Notes: generated by a model from the sequence alone, not told the origin. A stretch of DNA of 64,000 nucleotides from Streptomyces griseorubiginosus (GCF_001514195.1 NZ_KQ948741.1:258905-322904), one strand, 5' to 3'. Counted from the first letter of the stretch, positions 33,892 through 43,600 are shown. Translations and numbers: made by a program.

Positions 33892-34986
33892 TCAGGCCAG
33901 GTGGATCCGACCGCCAGTTTTCGCCGAGGACTTGATCGCGTCCAGCAGGCGGTGCGTGCGGGCCGCTGTCGAGAAGTCCGGGGCGAAGTCGCCGCCCGTG
34001 CGGATCGCCTGGCCTAGGTCCTTGTACACCTGGGCCACGTTGCTGACCGGGGACGGCGTTCCCAGCAAGGGGCCGTAGGCGTCCGGCACGGGCAGCTGCT
34101 CCGCGGGCGTGCCGTTCGCCGTCTCGTGGGTCAGGGTGAACTGCGGGCCCACCAGCGAGTCGTCGGACGACACCAGGACCAGGCGGCCCGCGCGGCCGTG
34201 CACCTCGATGCGGAAGCCGTCGCCCCGCGGGCCGCCCGTCATGAAGTGGGCCGAGGCCGCCGCGCCCGATTCCAGGAGGCCGCCGAGCACGATCTGGTCG
34301 GGCGAGGTCACCTCGATCCGCCGCCCGGTCTCCTCCATCGTGACGCGGTCGATCCGCGTCGTGAGGGTCGCCGAGACCTCCGTGAAGTCCCCGACGGCGT
34401 ACTGGAACATGTCCAGCGAGTGCCCGCCGACCACGGCGACATGGTTGACGCCCTTCGTCTCGTCGAACAGGGCTGCGTACCGCTGCGACCACACCTCGGG
34501 CGTGGAGAGGGAGAACAGCAGGGACGCCGACAGCACCTCGCCGATCAGGCCCTGGCCGAGCAGGTCCCGCAGGAGTCGTACGGCCGGGTGGTGGCGGCTC
34601 TGGAGACCCACCGCGTGCCGTACGCCCGCCGTCCGCGCCGCCGACTCGAAGCGCTCGGCGGTCGCCGCGTCCAGGGCCAGCGGCCACTCGCTGTACACAT
34701 GCTTGCCCGCGGCGATCGCCGACTCCACCAGGCCGTCCCGGGAGGGGAGTTGCACCACGACGGTGACCAGGTCCACGTCCGGGTCGGCCATCAGCGCCGC
34801 CGCGTCGTCGTACGCGCTTCCCGCGCCCCAGACCTCGGCCGCCGCCCGCGCAGACTCCGGGCTGCGGGCGGCCACCGCCGTGACCTCGAAGTCGTCCAGT
34901 GCCTTCAGCGCCGGCAGATGGATGTGCCGGCCCCACCCCCGCTCGGCGTGTGCGCCGACGACTCCCACTCGGATCCTGTCCGCCAC
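33892..34986 (-). CDS. Gfo/Idh/MocA-family NAD(P)-dependent oxidoreductase
   Basis: 364-residue oxidoreductase. The Rossmann domain opens with RIRVGVVGAHAERGWGRHIH and the family EKP-like motif appears as KHVYSEWPLA (about 95-104); Ser-Glu-Trp-Pro replaces EKP, so the usual catalytic lysine is absent. A C-terminal GFO_IDH_MocA domain follows (GGHSLDMFQYAVGDF). GTG 34986 has GGAAAGG upstream. It lies 56 nt downstream of the MFS gene on the same strand, so the two are probably one operon. The substrate, likely a sugar or polyol derivative, cannot be deduced. Confidence 0.88.
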   Translation of the reverse strand: MADRIRVGVVGAHAERGWGRHIHLPALKALDDFEVTAVAARSPESARAAAEVWGAGSAYDDAAALMADPDVDLVTVVVQLPSRDGLVESAIAAGKHVYSEWPLALDAATAERFESAARTAGVRHAVGLQSRHHPAVRLLRDLLGQGLIGEVLSASLLFSLSTPEVWSQRYAALFDETKGVNHVAVVGGHSLDMFQYAVGDFTEVSATLTTRIDRVTMEETGRRIEVTSPDQIVLGGLLESGAAASAHFMTGGPRGDGFRIEVHGRAGRLVLVSSDDSLVGPQFTLTHETANGTPAEQLPVPDAYGPLLGTPSPVSNVAQVYKDLGQAIRTGGDFAPDFSTAARTHRLLDAIKSSAKTGGRIHLA

Positions 34987-35042
34987 GTGATCGCCTTTCC
35001 TGTAGGTGAGTTGCTCCGGCGGATTGCCGGATTGCCGGACTG

Positions 35043-36551
35043 TCAGACGTGGCCAACCGTCGGGGCCGCGTGGGGCGTCACGTCCGTGACCTGTGCATCG
35101 GCCTCCGTCGCCGTCGGTTCGGCCTGCTCCGCCTTCGGCTGCTTGGCATCCCGCAGCGCGAAGAACGTCACCAGCCAGGCCACGAACACGAACCCGGCCG
35201 CCCACACGAAGGCCAGGCTGTAGCCGTCGCGCAGGGCCTGGACCTCCGGACGGCCCTCACCCCGCAGCGAGTTGCTGTGCGCGGTGGCGACCGTCGCGAG
35301 CACCGCCAGGCCCACCGCGGCGCCGGCCTGCTGCGCCGTGTTGTTGAGACCGGAGGCCAGGCCCGCGTCCTCCGGCTTCGCACCCGACATGGCGCGCATG
35401 ATGACCGCCGGCACCGTCAGACCCATGCCGAAGCCCTGGACGGCCAGCGTCGGCGCCACGTCCACCCAGTAGGTGCCGTCGACCGGGGCCAGGCTGAGCC
35501 ACAGCAGACCGACGCCGAGGAACAGCAGCCCGGTCAGCAGCACCGGGCGGGTGCCGTGGCGGGCGACCAGCTTGGCGGTGAAGAACAGCGACATCGTGCC
35601 GATGACGAGGGGCGCCGGCAGGAACGCCAGACCGGTCTGCATCGAGTCGAAGCCCAACACCCGCTGGAGATAGAGGGCGTTGAGGAACTGGAAGCCGAAA
35701 CCGGCGGAGAACACCAGCACCACCGCGATGTTGGCGCCGACGATCTCCTTGCTGCGGAAGATCCGCAGCGCCAGCAGCGGACGCTTCGCCGTGGCCTGCC
35801 GCCACACGAACGCCCCGAGGAGGGCCACCGAGATCGCTCCGTACAGCGACAGCTCACCTGCGCTGAACTTGTCCTCGGACACCTGCGAGATGGTGAACAC
35901 GCCCAGCGACAGACCGGCTGTCACCAGGACCGCGCCGACCGCGTCCGCGCCCGCCTTCAGGCCCAGGCCGGGCTGCTCACCGAGCAGCTTCAGGGCGGAC
36001 ACCAGGGTGAGCGCGCCGATCGGCAGATTGATCAGGAACACCCAGTGCCAGCCGAACGTGTCGGTGATGACACCGCCCGCGATCAGACCCAGGGCGCCGC
36101 CGCCCGCGGACACGAAGCTGTAGATGCCCATGGCCTTGGCCTGCTCGTTCGGCTCCGGGAACAGGCCGACGATCATGCCGAGCACCACCGCGGACGCCAG
36201 CGCGGCGCCGACGCCCTGGAAGAAGCGGCCGGCGATCAGCATCTCGGGGCTGTTCGCCACCCCGCACACCAGCGAGGCGACGGTGAAGGTGACCAGACCG
36301 CTCAGGAACACCTTCTTCGTACCGATCAGGTCACCGAGCCGGCCGGACAGCAGGAGCAGGCCGGCGAAGGCGATGAGGTAGGAGTTCACCACCCAGGACA
36401 GGCCGCTCTGGGAGAAGCCGAGCCCGTTCTGGATGGTCGGAAGAGCGACCGTGACGATCGTCCCGTCAAGGATGATCATCAACTGCATCGCGCAGAGGAT
36501 GGTGAGCGCCAGGCCACGTGGGGTGCGTGGCGGTGCTGTGGGGCGGGTCAT
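35043..36551 (-). CDS. MFS drug exporter, DHA2/EmrB-QacA type (14 TMS)
   Basis: 502-residue proton-driven exporter with about 14 hydrophobic segments. The DHA2 motif LDGTIVTVALPTIQ is in TM1, GRLGDLIGTKKVF (motif A) after TM2, RFFQGVGAALASA (motif B) and the antiporter motif-C-like GLIAGGVITDTFGWHWVFLINLPIG. Start ATG 36551. It is divergent from a butyrolactone-receptor-like repressor with about 695 nt between; an export role for an antibiotic, signal or related compound under that repressor is likely. Confidence 0.92.
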   Translation of the reverse strand: MTRPTAPPRTPRGLALTILCAMQLMIILDGTIVTVALPTIQNGLGFSQSGLSWVVNSYLIAFAGLLLLSGRLGDLIGTKKVFLSGLVTFTVASLVCGVANSPEMLIAGRFFQGVGAALASAVVLGMIVGLFPEPNEQAKAMGIYSFVSAGGGALGLIAGGVITDTFGWHWVFLINLPIGALTLVSALKLLGEQPGLGLKAGADAVGAVLVTAGLSLGVFTISQVSEDKFSAGELSLYGAISVALLGAFVWRQATAKRPLLALRIFRSKEIVGANIAVVLVFSAGFGFQFLNALYLQRVLGFDSMQTGLAFLPAPLVIGTMSLFFTAKLVARHGTRPVLLTGLLFLGVGLLWLSLAPVDGTYWVDVAPTLAVQGFGMGLTVPAVIMRAMSGAKPEDAGLASGLNNTAQQAGAAVGLAVLATVATAHSNSLRGEGRPEVQALRDGYSLAFVWAAGFVFVAWLVTFFALRDAKQPKAEQAEPTATEADAQVTDVTPHAAPTVGHV

Positions 36552-36568
36552 TACTCACTTCCTTCGTC

Positions 36569-36640
36569 GGCACGTGGGCATGTGGGCACGTGGGCAAGCG
36601 GGAACGTGGGCATGCCGGAACCTGGGCATGTCGGCATGGC
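36569..36640. repeat. Degenerate 8-10 bp repeats in the MFS leader
   Basis: TGGGCA followed by TG/CG/AG recurs about eight times. It lies immediately upstream of the MFS start, in its predicted 5' untranslated region. Between it and the ARE-like site at 36952 I see no gene. Confidence 0.75.
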
Positions 36641-36951
36641 GGAAATCGGGTCTTGTGCTGCGGGGTTGAGCAGCCGAGTGAGGCTGATCAGAGGGCGGCG
36701 CAGACGCCAGGGCTCTGCACGACCGTGCCGGGCGTCGGCCGGCGACTCGGTGAACACGCTGTGCCGATTGGGCAGGCCTTTATTGGCGTACAGAAGTAGA
36801 AATCCCGCGATGGCCTCTTTGTTGAACCCTCTGGGGCTCGCGGGTTGCTGCGGAAAAGGTTTCTAACGGGCCGAGCAGATCGGATCGCATGCGGCTTACC
36901 CCCCAGTCGACGTCGAAGCGGGGAGCCGCTCCCACGAGGTACCTCCACAGT

Positions 36952-36975
36952 AAAAAACCAATCGACCTGTTTGTC
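36952..36975. promoter_or_regulatory. ARE-like operator 1 (MFS side)
   Basis: AAACCAATCGACCTGTTTG matches 14 of 19 positions of the autoregulatory-element core AAACCGACCGGTCGGTTTG as I recall it. This is the operator type bound by ArpA/ScbR-family receptors. It lies in an AT-richer stretch about 400 nt before the MFS gene. Confidence 0.5.
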
Positions 36976-37175
36976 AAACAGTTCGGCCTTGGTCGTCGGA
37001 GGGTTCGGTCGGGGGAGTGAAAGTGCAGGTCAGAGTGCATTTACTCGTACGCTCGCATCTCGGTGCCCCCTTGGGCTCGGTCTGATCTACTCGCGGAATG
37101 AACCATTCCGCCACTGCCGACCCCTCACCGGAGAAGTGAATCCCCGCGGCATGTGCAGCCCGGAGCGCCGGGAAA

Positions 37176-37200
37176 AGTACCAGTTAGTTGGTTTTTTGTG
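37176..37200. promoter_or_regulatory. ARE-like operator 2 (repressor side)
   Basis: ACCAGTTAGTTGGT followed by TTTTTG has the ACC(N)GGT inverted arms and T-rich flank of an ARE half-site. It lies 50-70 nt before the TetR start, where autorepression would be expected. Confidence 0.5.
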
Positions 37201-37246
37201 AGGGGAGAGGCAGACTGGAGCGGGAGTCGGTGAAGGGGTTGGATGC

Positions 37247-37891
37247 ATGGCCAGGCAGGAACGCGCGGAGGTCACTCGGGCGGCCATTCTCGACGGGGCG
37301 GCGCGAGCCTTCGACGCCGAGGGATATCACGGGACTTCTCTCGGCGACATCGTGAAGGAAGCGGGCGTGACGAAGGGAGCGCTCTACTTCCACTTCTCGT
37401 CCAAGGAAGAGTTGGCGCAGGCCCTGATCGACGAGCAGTTCTCGGTCCCCGGCCCCGCGGCGACCGCGGAGCGGGCGGGAGTGCAGGCCGTCATCGACAT
37501 CCTGCACATGATGGCTCGTCAGCTGGTGCAGGACGTACGGGTGCGGGCCGGTATCCGGCTGGTGATCGACCAGAGCTCCAAGACGGGGATCGTCAGTGAG
37601 CCGTACACCCGGTGGATCGAGCTGTTCGAGGGTCACCTGGCTCGGGGGCAGGAGCGAGGGGACGTCAAGCCGGACGTCGATCCGGCCCGGGTGGCGCGGC
37701 TGATCGTGGGTTCCTGGACCGGACTTCAGCTGAGTTCCCAAGTGCTGTCCGGGCGGCAGGACTTGAGTGCCGAGACGACGTTGATGTGGGAGATGCTGCT
37801 GCCCAGCATCGTGCCGCCGCGGAGGCTGGGGCGGTTTCGGCCGGAGGGAAGTGCCGAGGGCGCGGCGACGGCGCTCGTTGCGGCGGGGTGA
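37247..37891 (+). CDS. Gamma-butyrolactone-receptor-like TetR repressor (ArpA/ScbR family)
   Basis: 214-residue TetR-family regulator. The N-terminal HTH (TRAAILDGAARAFDAEGYHG ... VTKGALYFHFSSKEELAQAL) is diagnostic of the ArpA/ScbR subfamily, as is the C-terminal WIELFEGHLARGQERGD ... SWTGLQLSSQVLSGRQDL. These receptors release AREs on binding A-factor-type butyrolactones; related pseudo-receptors answer antibiotics instead. No AfsA-type synthase is in the window, so the ligand is open. Start ATG 37247 lies behind GAAGGGG. The gene is divergent from the MFS/oxidoreductase operon. Confidence 0.93.
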   Translation: MARQERAEVTRAAILDGAARAFDAEGYHGTSLGDIVKEAGVTKGALYFHFSSKEELAQALIDEQFSVPGPAATAERAGVQAVIDILHMMARQLVQDVRVRAGIRLVIDQSSKTGIVSEPYTRWIELFEGHLARGQERGDVKPDVDPARVARLIVGSWTGLQLSSQVLSGRQDLSAETTLMWEMLLPSIVPPRRLGRFRPEGSAEGAATALVAAG

Positions 37892-37945
37892 CGTAAGCAG
37901 GCGACGGACGCCGAGTGCGTCGTACGCGATCGCGCCAAGCTCTCC

Positions 37946-38021
37946 GGTCAGCCGGTCAGCCGGTCAGCCGGTCAGCCGGTCAGCTGACCAGTCGGCCAGT
38001 CGGCCAGTCGGCCAGTCGGTC
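37946..38021. repeat. Two abutting 8-bp tandem repeats
   Basis: GGTCAGCC occurs five times (37946-37985, last unit ending in T). AGTCGGCC then occurs four times (37990-38021), with the palindrome GGTCAGCTGACC at the junction. No gene is seen between 37892 and 38148. Confidence 0.9.
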
Positions 38022-38148
38022 GTCCATGTCCGCGACATACGGCGGACCCCCGGGTGCCTGCGCCTTACGCGTTACCGCCAATAACCGGCTCCCCGATTTG
38101 GTGGTCCGCTGCCCTGTGGCCCCGTTCCGGCGTGGCTAGCGTCGGTGC

Positions 38149-38343
38149 ATGAGGCGACGCAAGCGCATCGGAACGAGCCGCGGCACGTCCTTACGACGCG
38201 TGCGGGACAGAGCGATTCAGCGGCGGGAGGAAGTCAGGTCCGGGGCCTGGCGCCGGCGGTTCGGTCGACGCGCGGAGCAGGCCCGGCCCTGGCTCCAGTT
38301 CATGGCGGACCTGGTCACGCTTCTTGCACGGTTGGTGCGGTAG
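38149..38343 (+). CDS. Possible small Arg-rich protein
   Basis: Open frame of 64 residues, 20 of them arginine, ending in a hydrophobic segment (WLQFMADLVTLLARLV). No clear ribosome site precedes the ATG and I know no family for it. Arg richness is also what a random frame yields at this GC content, so it may be spurious. Confidence 0.25.
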   Translation: MRRRKRIGTSRGTSLRRVRDRAIQRREEVRSGAWRRRFGRRAEQARPWLQFMADLVTLLARLVR

Positions 38344-38519
38344 GGAGTGGCGCGCGGCCGGTGCCGGTTCCGGTGCTCATGCGGTAGGGGCGGGGCGGGG
38401 CGGCAGCGGTGCCCCTGTGACTCCCGTGTCCGGAGAGACATCTGGCCCGGAGACCGTCAGGCTGGAGGGCGAGGGCCGGAGCGGTGCGGACGGGCCGGCG
38501 CGTGGAGGTGAGGTGCCAC

Positions 38520-39161
38520 ATGGCGGGATCGGGGCCGAGGTCGGGGTCCGGTGGAGCGCGGGCCGGGGGAGCGGGGTCTGGTGGTGCGCGGGCCGGGGGA
38601 GCGGGGTCTGGTGGTGCGCGGTCCGGTGGAGCGGGGTCCGGAGCGGCCGGGTCTGCTGCAGCGGGAGGTTACTCCGCTACGCCCCTCGCCAAGAAGCTCG
38701 GCATCAAGGCGGGGCACCGGGTCCGGCTCGACGGCGCGCCCGACGGGTGGGACATTCCCGGGCTGCCCGACGACTGCGACCTCGCCGCCGGTGGACCTCG
38801 CGGAGCGGATGTCGTGGTCGCCTTCCACCGCGAGTACGCGAGGCTCGCGGGCGAGGCGGCCGGCCTGGTCGAGGACCTGGCGGATCACGCCGCGCTGTGG
38901 ATCGCCTGGCCACGAAGAGCGGCCGGCCACGTCAGCGACATCACCGAGAACGGCTTGCGGGAGGTCTTCCTGCCCCTCGGCGTCGTGGACGTGAAGGTCG
39001 CGGCGCTCGGGGAGGACTGGTCGGGCCTGAAGTTCGTACGCCGGAAGGAGAACCGGAAGGAGAACCGGAAGGAGAACCGGACGGAGAACCGGAAGGAGAA
39101 CCGGAAGGAGAACCGGACGGACAACCAGACGCAGAACCAGAAAGAGAAGTGGCGGAGCTGA
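38520..39161 (+). CDS. DUF3052-family protein with repeat tails
   Basis: 213-residue protein. The central part (about 45-175: LAKKLGIKAGHRVRLDGAP; GADVVVAFHREYARL; LWIAWPRRAAGHVSDITENGLREVFLPLGVVDVKVAALGEDWSGLKFVRR) matches the DUF3052 family, small proteins of unknown function. The start ATG 38520 has GGAGGTGAGG upstream. The N-terminus is a Gly/Ala/Ser repeat (GGARAGGAGS units) and the C-terminus a charged RKEN repeat. Both come from tandem DNA repeats and are not part of the family core. Confidence 0.82.
   Translation: MAGSGPRSGSGGARAGGAGSGGARAGGAGSGGARSGGAGSGAAGSAAAGGYSATPLAKKLGIKAGHRVRLDGAPDGWDIPGLPDDCDLAAGGPRGADVVVAFHREYARLAGEAAGLVEDLADHAALWIAWPRRAAGHVSDITENGLREVFLPLGVVDVKVAALGEDWSGLKFVRRKENRKENRKENRTENRKENRKENRTDNQTQNQKEKWRS
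38546..38635 (+). repeat. Three 30-bp in-frame repeats, N-terminal tail of DUF3052 gene
   Basis: Units at 38546, 38576 and 38606 differ at a few positions; each encodes ten residues like SGGARAGGAG. Confidence 0.93.
39042..39149 (+). repeat. Nine 12-bp in-frame repeats, C-terminal tail of DUF3052 gene
   Basis: CGGAAGGAGAAC repeats nine times, exact in five units and drifting toward the stop. It encodes alternating RKEN and RTEN/QTQN units just before the C-terminus. Confidence 0.95.
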
Positions 39162-39301
39162 GGAAGGGATGAGGAGCGGATGAGGAGTGGATGAGGTGGG
39201 GGCGACGCGCATCCCATCCTCTCCCCAACCTCGAGAAGTCCTTACCGTGAACGGCTAGCATCGCCGCGGTTGATGGCCGTCGCATTGAGGGGACGTGGGA
39301 C

Positions 39302-40195
39302 ATGGACGCGCCGAGGGTCGCCGTCGCCGTGGTGACGATGGGCAACCGGCCCGACGAGGTCGACGCCCTGCTGCGTTCCGTGGCCAAGCAGGACCTCGCC
39401 CCCGTCCGGATCGTGATCGTGGGCAACGGCTGCCGGCTGCCCGAGTTCGCCGAGCGGCTCTCCCTGCCCGGCGAGGTCACCACCCTCGACGTGGAGGAGA
39501 ACCTCGGCTGCCCCGGAGGGCGCAACGTGGCGCTCGCCCGCCTGCGGGACTTCGGCGACGTCGACGTTGTCGTGGAGCTCGACGACGACGGCCTCCTGGT
39601 GGACGCCGATGTGCTGCGCCGCGTACAGGAGTTGTTCGCGGCCGACGACCGCCTCGGCATCGTCGGCTTCCGCATCGCCGACGAGCACGGCGAGACCCAG
39701 CAGCGGCACGTGCCCCGCGTCGGCGCCTCCGACCCGCTGCGCGGCGGATACGTCACCGGCTTCCTCGGCGGCGGCCACGGCTTCCGCATGGCCATGCTCG
39801 CCGAGACCGGCGACTGGCCCGCCGAGTTCTTCTTCGCGCACGAGGAGACCGACCTGGCCTGGCGGGCCGCCGACCGCGGCTGGCGCATCCTGTACGCGCC
39901 CGAGCTCCTGCTCCAGCACCCCAAGACCTCACCGGCCCGGCACGCCATCTACTACCGGGTCAATGCCCGCAACCGTGTCTGGCTGGTCCGCCGTCGGCTG
40001 CCCCTGCCGCTCATCCCGGTCCACCTCGCCGTCTGGACGGCACTCACCCTGCTGCGGACGAGGTCGTCGAGCGGACTGCGCGCCTGGCTCGGCGGGTTCG
40101 TCGAGGGCGTACGGCAACCCGCGGGCGAACGGCGTCCGATGCGCTGGCGAACGGTCTGGCAGCTGACCCGCCTGGGCCGCCCGCCCATCATCTGA
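39302..40195 (+). CDS. GT2-family glycosyltransferase
   Basis: 297-residue family 2 glycosyltransferase. VAVAVVTMGNRPDEVDALLRSV opens the GT-A fold. NLGCPGGRNVAL and the metal-binding DDD of VVELDDDG (about 95-99) follow. GGGHGFRMAM and the catalytic-base region FFAHEETDLAWRAADRGWRI (about 178-197, ED-like) are in order. A basic C-terminal hydrophobic part (RRLPLPLIPVHLAVWTAL) may contact the membrane. Such enzymes transfer sugars to wall or exopolysaccharide acceptors; the substrate is unknown. Start ATG 39302 after GGGGACGTGGGAC. Confidence 0.9.
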   Translation: MDAPRVAVAVVTMGNRPDEVDALLRSVAKQDLAPVRIVIVGNGCRLPEFAERLSLPGEVTTLDVEENLGCPGGRNVALARLRDFGDVDVVVELDDDGLLVDADVLRRVQELFAADDRLGIVGFRIADEHGETQQRHVPRVGASDPLRGGYVTGFLGGGHGFRMAMLAETGDWPAEFFFAHEETDLAWRAADRGWRILYAPELLLQHPKTSPARHAIYYRVNARNRVWLVRRRLPLPLIPVHLAVWTALTLLRTRSSSGLRAWLGGFVEGVRQPAGERRPMRWRTVWQLTRLGRPPII

Positions 40196-40230
40196 GGCAC
40201 CCATTATCTGAGACCCCCGACCGTCATTCG

Positions 40231-40300
40231 AGACGGCCCGAGACGGCCCGAGACGGCCCGAGACGGCCCGAGACGGCCCGAGACGGCCCGAGACGGTCCG
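40231..40300. repeat. Seven 10-bp tandem repeats
   Basis: AGACGGCCCG is repeated six times exactly and once with a single change (AGACGGTCCG). It starts 35 nt after the glycosyltransferase stop. The stop region itself is partly duplicated (CATCTGAGGCACC / TATCTGAGACCC). No spacers, so not a CRISPR array. Confidence 0.95.
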
Positions 40301-40342
40301 ACACGATCTGAGACGTAGGCGACTTCGGCCCGGAAACAGGAC

Positions 40343-40382
40343 GAGGACCCCGGTCGTTCACCTCCGCCGACCGGGGCCCTCT
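40343..40382 (+). terminator. Hairpin downstream of the glycosyltransferase
   Basis: CCCCGGTCG (40348-40356) pairs with CGACCGGGG (40368-40376), extended outward by GAGG/CCTC with one mismatch. The following 40383-40680 holds no supported gene and presumably contains the promoter of the AfsR-like gene. Confidence 0.75.
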
Positions 40383-40680
40383 CGCGTCCCACGGATCCGG
40401 CCACGACGGCGACACTCCCCCGAGCTGCGCGTCCTACGCGCGCACCCTCGGGCCAGATCCGATGAAGTGATCACATCAGGTTGCGCCAACAAATCGCTAA
40501 CATTGGCCAACGCATCTACGTTTCAGCGTCTCGCCGCCTGGCGTGAAGTCGACGGCACCGGTGGGGAACCGATGGTGTGGAAGCGCGGGGTGGGAGCGGA
40601 TTCCGGCACTGGACGGTGTCGGCTGGCTGGCGGGAAACCGTCGTGACGAGGGCGGAATTCCGCCAGAAGTGGGCGGTGTG

Positions 40681-43600
40681 ATGGGGCGCGGATCGCAGTC
40701 AGGGCTGCGGTTCGCACTGCTCGGGCCGCCGATCCTGTACGACGGTCACGACGCCCACGACGGTCACGGCGGCCACGGCGGCGCCGGTGTGCGGGTGGTC
40801 GGCAGCCGCAAGCAGCGGATCCTGCTGGCCGCGCTGCTCCTCGAGGCCGGCCGGGTCGTCTCCACCAAGTCCCTCAAGGAGGCGCTGTGGGGGAGCACCC
40901 CGCCCGCCTCCGCCAAGGCGTCCCTGCACAACCACGTCTCCCGACTGCGTCGGCTGCTCGACGACCCCGAGCGGCTCCAGGCGGTGGCCCCCGGCTACCT
41001 GCTGCGCGTGGCCCCCGGCGAACTCGACGTCCAGGTCTTCGAGAGCCACGCAGCCCGGGCCCGCGGTGCCCACGCCCACGGCGACTGGACCGAGACCCTC
41101 CACGCCTGCGCGGCGGCCCTCGCGCTGTGGCGGGGCGCACCGCTCAGCGGAGTCCCCTCGGAAGTCGCCGGTTACGCCCTGGTGCAGCGCCTGGAGGAGG
41201 CCCGGCTCCTCCTCCTGGAGTGGCGTTACGACGCCGAGCTCGCCCTCGCGCCCACCCGGCCCGACGCCCTCGTACCGGAACTCTCCGCGCTCGCCGCCGA
41301 ACATCCGCTCCGCGAGTCCTACCACCGCCAGTTGATGCTCGCCCTCCACCGCACCGGCCGCCAGGCCGAGGCCCTCGCCGTCCACCGCGACCTGCGCAGC
41401 CGCCTCATCGAGGAACTCGGCGTGGAGCCGGGCCCCGCCGTCCGCGCGGCCCACGTGGAGGTACTGCGCGGGGGAGCGGCGCCGCGAAGCACCGAGCCGA
41501 ACGACCTCACCGCCCCACCGCCCGACAGCACCGACCGGACCCACAGCACCGACCGGGCCCACAGCACCGACCATGCGCACCACGGCACCAGCCGGGCTGA
41601 CAGCCCCGACCAGGCCCACAGCACCCCCCTGACCGACGCCACCCCCAACACGCATGCCGCGACCGCATCACACGACACGAGCGCATCGCACGACACGCAC
41701 GCATCACACGACACGAACCCGCCCGCCGCCCCCACCCCCGCGGGACCGGACGCCGACGCCGTCGCTCCAGAACCCCAGCAACCCCGGCAACCCCAACGCG
41801 CCCACCCGACCACCCCCAACGATCTCCCGCCGAACGCTACGCGCGGAGACACACCGCCCACCCCCCTGACCCCGTCCCGCCCCGCCCAACTCCCCCCACC
41901 CCCAGGCCACTTCACCGGCCGTCTCGCCACCCGCCGTGACCTGCACCGCGTCCTCACCTCCGGGACCGGGCCCTCGCTGGGTGTCATCAGCGGCATGGCC
42001 GGCGTCGGCAAGAGCGCGCTCGCACTGCACGTGGCCCACGGTCTTCGGGACCGCTTCCCCGACGGGCAGCTCTACGTCAATCTCCAGGGCGCGGCGCCGG
42101 GCATGACCCCCCTCACCCCGGCCCAGGCCCTCACCGCCCTGCTCCGCGACCTCGGTGCCGACCCGCGCAGCATCCCCGAACACCCGGACGCGGCGGCCGC
42201 GTTGCTGCGGTCGTTGCTCGCACCGACCCGCACGCTCATGGTCCTGGACGACGCGGCGAGCGCCGCGCAGGTACGCCCCCTGCTCCCGGCCGGCCACGGC
42301 TGCGCGGTCCTCGTCACCAGCCGTTCGCCCCTGACCGCCCTCGACGACGCCCACCGCTTCCCCCTCACCCCCCTCTCGGCCGAGGAGAGCGCCGAGCTGC
42401 TGCGCGCGGTGTCGGGCAGGGACGGCCGCGAAACGGCCACCGGTCACCACGACACGGACACCGACGGGGCCCCCTCACCCCCCACCCCCGTCGACGCCCC
42501 CATCCCCATCGACGCCACTCACCCCCTCATAGAACTCACCGGCCGCCTCCCCCTGGCCCTCCGCGTCGTCGCCGCCCGTCTCGCCGCCCGGCACGCCCTC
42601 ACCCCCGACGTCCTAGCCGACCAACTCGCCGCCACCGAGGACCGGTTGCGGCACCTGGAGTACGACGACCTCTCCGTCCGCCGCTCCCTCGCCGTCGCCC
42701 ACGACGCCCTCGCCGCCTCCGGACGGCGGTCGGACCGCGACGCCGCTCTCGCGCTGTGCCGCATCGGCGCCCTCGACCTGCCCACCTACGGCGTCCCCCT
42801 GGTCGCCCGGCTCCTCGGCACCGACGGCACCGACGAGTCCCGCGCCGAGGACGCGCTCGACCGCCTCGTCGACGTGGCCCTCCTGGAGGAGACGGCGTAC
42901 GGCCGCTACGCCCCGCACGGCCTGGTCCGCGACTTCGCGAGGGAACTCGCGGGCACCGGACACGCCCCCGACATCGCCCGCACCACCCTGCGCTGGTACG
43001 CGGCCGTCGCCGAGCGCGTCCTGACGGCCCTCGTCGAACCGGGGCTCGACCTCGACGACCGTCGCCACCCGACCGCCGCGCAGCCGCCCGAGCACGCGGC
43101 GCACGTGCTGGCCATCGCCCCGTTCCCGTCGTCCGAGAAGGCCTTCGCCTGGGCCGAGTCGGAACTGGAGAACATCGTCGCCCTGGTCGAACGGCACCAG
43201 GACACCCCCGACGAACGCGCCGCCGGCCATGTCTCCGCCCTGCTGCGCCTGCTCTCCCCCTTCCTCCAGCGCAGCGGCCGGGTCGCCGAGACGGAGTTCC
43301 TCGGCCGGGCCGCGCTCAAGGTGGCTCGGCGGCTCGGGGACGAGGCGGCCGAGGCGTGCGCCCTGGGCGATCTGGCCGGCCTGCACTTCCTCACCGGGCG
43401 GCACGGCGACGCCCTGGACCTCAACGACCGGGCCCTCGCGATCTGGCGGCGGCTCGGCGCGGACTCCTGGATCCGCCGCTGCCTCAACAACCGGGGCCTG
43501 CTCCTCGAAAGCCTCGGCCGGTACGCCGAGTCGGGCAAGACGCTGCGTCGGAGCCTCGCCTACTCACGGCGGTTGAACGACCCCTTCGGCGAGGCCGTGA

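Noticed and set aside
36845-37201. Possible small gene between the MFS and TetR genes
   Set aside because: No motif or ribosome site, and it covers both ARE-like sites in the divergent spacer.
40231-40300. Possible CRISPR array
   Set aside because: The 10-bp units abut without spacers and there are no cas genes.
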